Assembly (NCBI RefSeq): GCF_001904745.1
Contig: NZ_MRCD01000015.1
Coordinates: forward strand, 1 to 64,000
DNA length: 64,000 bases
Direction of reading: 5' to 3'
From: Calothrix sp. HK-06
GTDB lineage: Bacteria; Cyanobacteriota; Cyanobacteriia; Cyanobacteriales; Nostocaceae
The translations under genes and the position numbers were made by a program. Numbering within the stretch: the first letter of the stretch is position 1; every line of letters begins with the position of its first letter. The notes beneath the pieces are model-generated. The model was given only the letters and a program-made list of their open reading frames with translations. It was not told the DNA's origin and ran no database searches. Positions 62,800 to 64,000 of this stretch are shown here, one piece after another.

Positions 62800-64000
62800 T
62801 CACGCCTGAACTGATGGTTGTATTGAAGTTACTGGTGCAATTGCACTCAATATTAACTCTGGATGGTCGCCTATAAGTTGCTGGCAGTTCCACTCATTGC
62901 GGAATAATAGAACTGGGCGCCCCATACTATCTTTTACAGTAGTGGTATTAAACAAGCGTCCAACTTTTTCAAGTGCTTCCCAACCGTTAGTAACCCAACG
63001 AGCCACACTGTAAGGTAGTACATCAAGAGTAGTTTCTACACCATACTCGTTTTGTAAGCGGAACTGTACGACCTCAAATTGCAACTGACCAACAGCAGCT
63101 AAAATGGGGTCACGTTTGGCTTCATCGGTGGAATACATAATTTGCACCGCTCCTTCTTCGCGCAATTCAGAAACACCTTTTTGAAATTGCTTAAACTTAG
63201 AAGGATTTGGGTTTCGTAGATTTGCAAATAACTCAGGCGAAAAATAGGGTATACCTTCGTATTCTATTTTTTGTCCAGTATAAATTGTATCGCCAATGGC
63301 AAAAACTCCAGGATTATTTAAACCAATTACATCACCTGCATACGCTTCGTCTATAGACTCACGCTCTTGAGCAAACAGTTTTTGTGGACGTGACAACCGC
63401 ACAACTTTTCCTGTACGAGCGTGGTTTACCGTCATATCTTTTTCAAACCTACCCGTACAAACTCGGACGAACGCGATACGGTCACGATGTTTCGGATCCA
63501 TATTCGCTTGTAATTTAAATACAAATCCTGAGAATTCTGGATAAGTTGGTTCAATAGAACCAATATTGCTATCGTGCGAACCTGGTTTTAAAGCATACTC
63601 TAGAAAATTTTCTAGAAATAGCTCAACGCCAAAATTGGTCATGGCACTACCGAAAAACACAGGTGTCATTTTACCCGCGTGTACTAAATCTAAATCTAAC
63701 TCAGGTCCTACCCCATCGAGTAGTTCTAAGTCGTTTTTTAACTGGTAGTACAAATCTTGTTCGAGTAACTCTTCAATGCGGTTATCACCAAGGTCAATAA
63801 CTGTATCTTGGGCTTCGCGACTACCATGAGCGGTACGTTCAAACAAATGTATTTGCTGTTTAAAACGGTCGTATACTCCTTTAAACCTATCCCCCATACC
63901 AATGGGCCAGTTTACAGCATAAGTTTGTAGACCTAGCTCTTGTTCAATTTCATCGAGTAAATCTATAGGTTCGCGTCCTGGACGGTCGAGTTTGTTAACA
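62800..64000 (-). CDS. prfC: Peptide chain release factor 3, 5' end beyond the window
   Basis: About 400 C-terminal residues of the ~530-residue RF3 GTPase are present, and the frame is open to the right edge. The visible part begins [20 protein letters not shown], the NKxD GTPase specificity motif. It continues with [36 protein letters not shown], and domains II and III ([13 protein letters not shown], then [20 protein letters not shown]). RF3 recycles RF1/RF2 from the ribosome. The start and G1 loop lie outside the window. Confidence 0.96.
   Translation of the reverse strand, partial: VNKLDRPGREPIDLLDEIEQELGLQTYAVNWPIGMGDRFKGVYDRFKQQIHLFERTAHGSREAQDTVIDLGDNRIEELLEQDLYYQLKNDLELLDGVGPELDLDLVHAGKMTPVFFGSAMTNFGVELFLENFLEYALKPGSHDSNIGSIEPTYPEFSGFVFKLQANMDPKHRDRIAFVRVCTGRFEKDMTVNHARTGKVVRLSRPQKLFAQERESIDEAYAGDVIGLNNPGVFAIGDTIYTGQKIEYEGIPYFSPELFANLRNPNPSKFKQFQKGVSELREEGAVQIMYSTDEAKRDPILAAVGQLQFEVVQFRLQNEYGVETTLDVLPYSVARWVTNGWEALEKVGRLFNTTTVKDSMGRPVLLFRNEWNCQQLIGDHPELILSAIAPVTSIQPSVQA

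Noticed and set aside
1-64000. tRNA, rRNA or known riboswitch
   Set aside because: No T-loop/anticodon pattern, ribosomal RNA segment or recognised riboswitch core was seen by eye. A covariance-model scan would be needed to exclude small RNAs in the long gaps.

Overview
The window is a cyanobacterial chromosome segment. The clearest marker is a 32-residue psaM gene (photosystem I subunit XII) at 15696-15794. Several cyanobacterial families (DUF6006- and DUF6464-like proteins, ClpP plus a ClpR-like paralogue, an RRM protein with a Gly/Ser tail) and many short dispersed palindromes agree with this. DNA is AT-rich with long, repeat-bearing intergenic gaps, as in filamentous Nostocales-type genomes; the genus cannot be fixed from here. 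The usual iterated palindrome GCGATCGC is not seen. Instead GGCGCC occurs about 90 times by hand count.

Layout. 1-9.6 kb: an accessory block read mostly leftwards: a GmrSD-like remnant, a CPBP protease, a patatin-like protein, a TetR-controlled detoxification group (GST; GST-SDR; tetR) with matching AGACC-type operators, a cupin broken by an in-frame stop next to an NAD-epimerase, a ClpP-like protein lacking its catalytic Ser and His, an ArsR-SRPBCC pair with two operator palindromes, and a DJ-1/PfpI protein. 9.6-31 kb: mostly conserved household genes: a DUF6006-like secreted protein, a LysR regulator, a DUF6464-like protein, fmt, psaM, an FGGY kinase, aroK, a STAND ATPase, a LapA-like protein, ubiX, an RNase R/Zam-like protein without catalytic aspartates, clpP, a DUF255 thioredoxin-fold protein, mobA and ilvN.

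31.8-52.9 kb: a 16-gene rightward surface-polysaccharide locus. It has a CapD-like dehydratase, a Wzx/MurJ-like flippase, a GT2, four GT4 enzymes, a Wzy-like polymerase, a membrane-anchored TIM-barrel-like protein, the priming sugar transferase, two DegT-type PLP proteins, two paralogous FemAB/GNAT-fold acyltransferases, a methyltransferase and a Wzc-type tyrosine autokinase. Together they can build a lipid-linked repeat unit, decorate an amino sugar, flip, polymerise and export it. Most of this locus is about five times poorer in GGCGCC than the flanks, which suggests a different or more recent origin.

53-64 kb: a methyltransferase divergent from a carotenoid-isomerase-like flavoprotein, a PEP-CTERM protein, a sucrose-phosphate-synthase-like glycosyltransferase, an RRM protein, an M48-like protein without the HExxH motif, and a release factor 3 gene that runs off the right edge.

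Short repeats are the most striking non-coding content. A ~66-bp element with AGAAACC(N)GGTTTCT ends, a GTAGAGACGC hairpin family, a GGTGCGTGACGCTAC hairpin family and 7- to 10-bp tandem repeats sit at gene ends. Some now encode protein C-termini. No tRNA, rRNA, CRISPR array or transposase gene was recognised.
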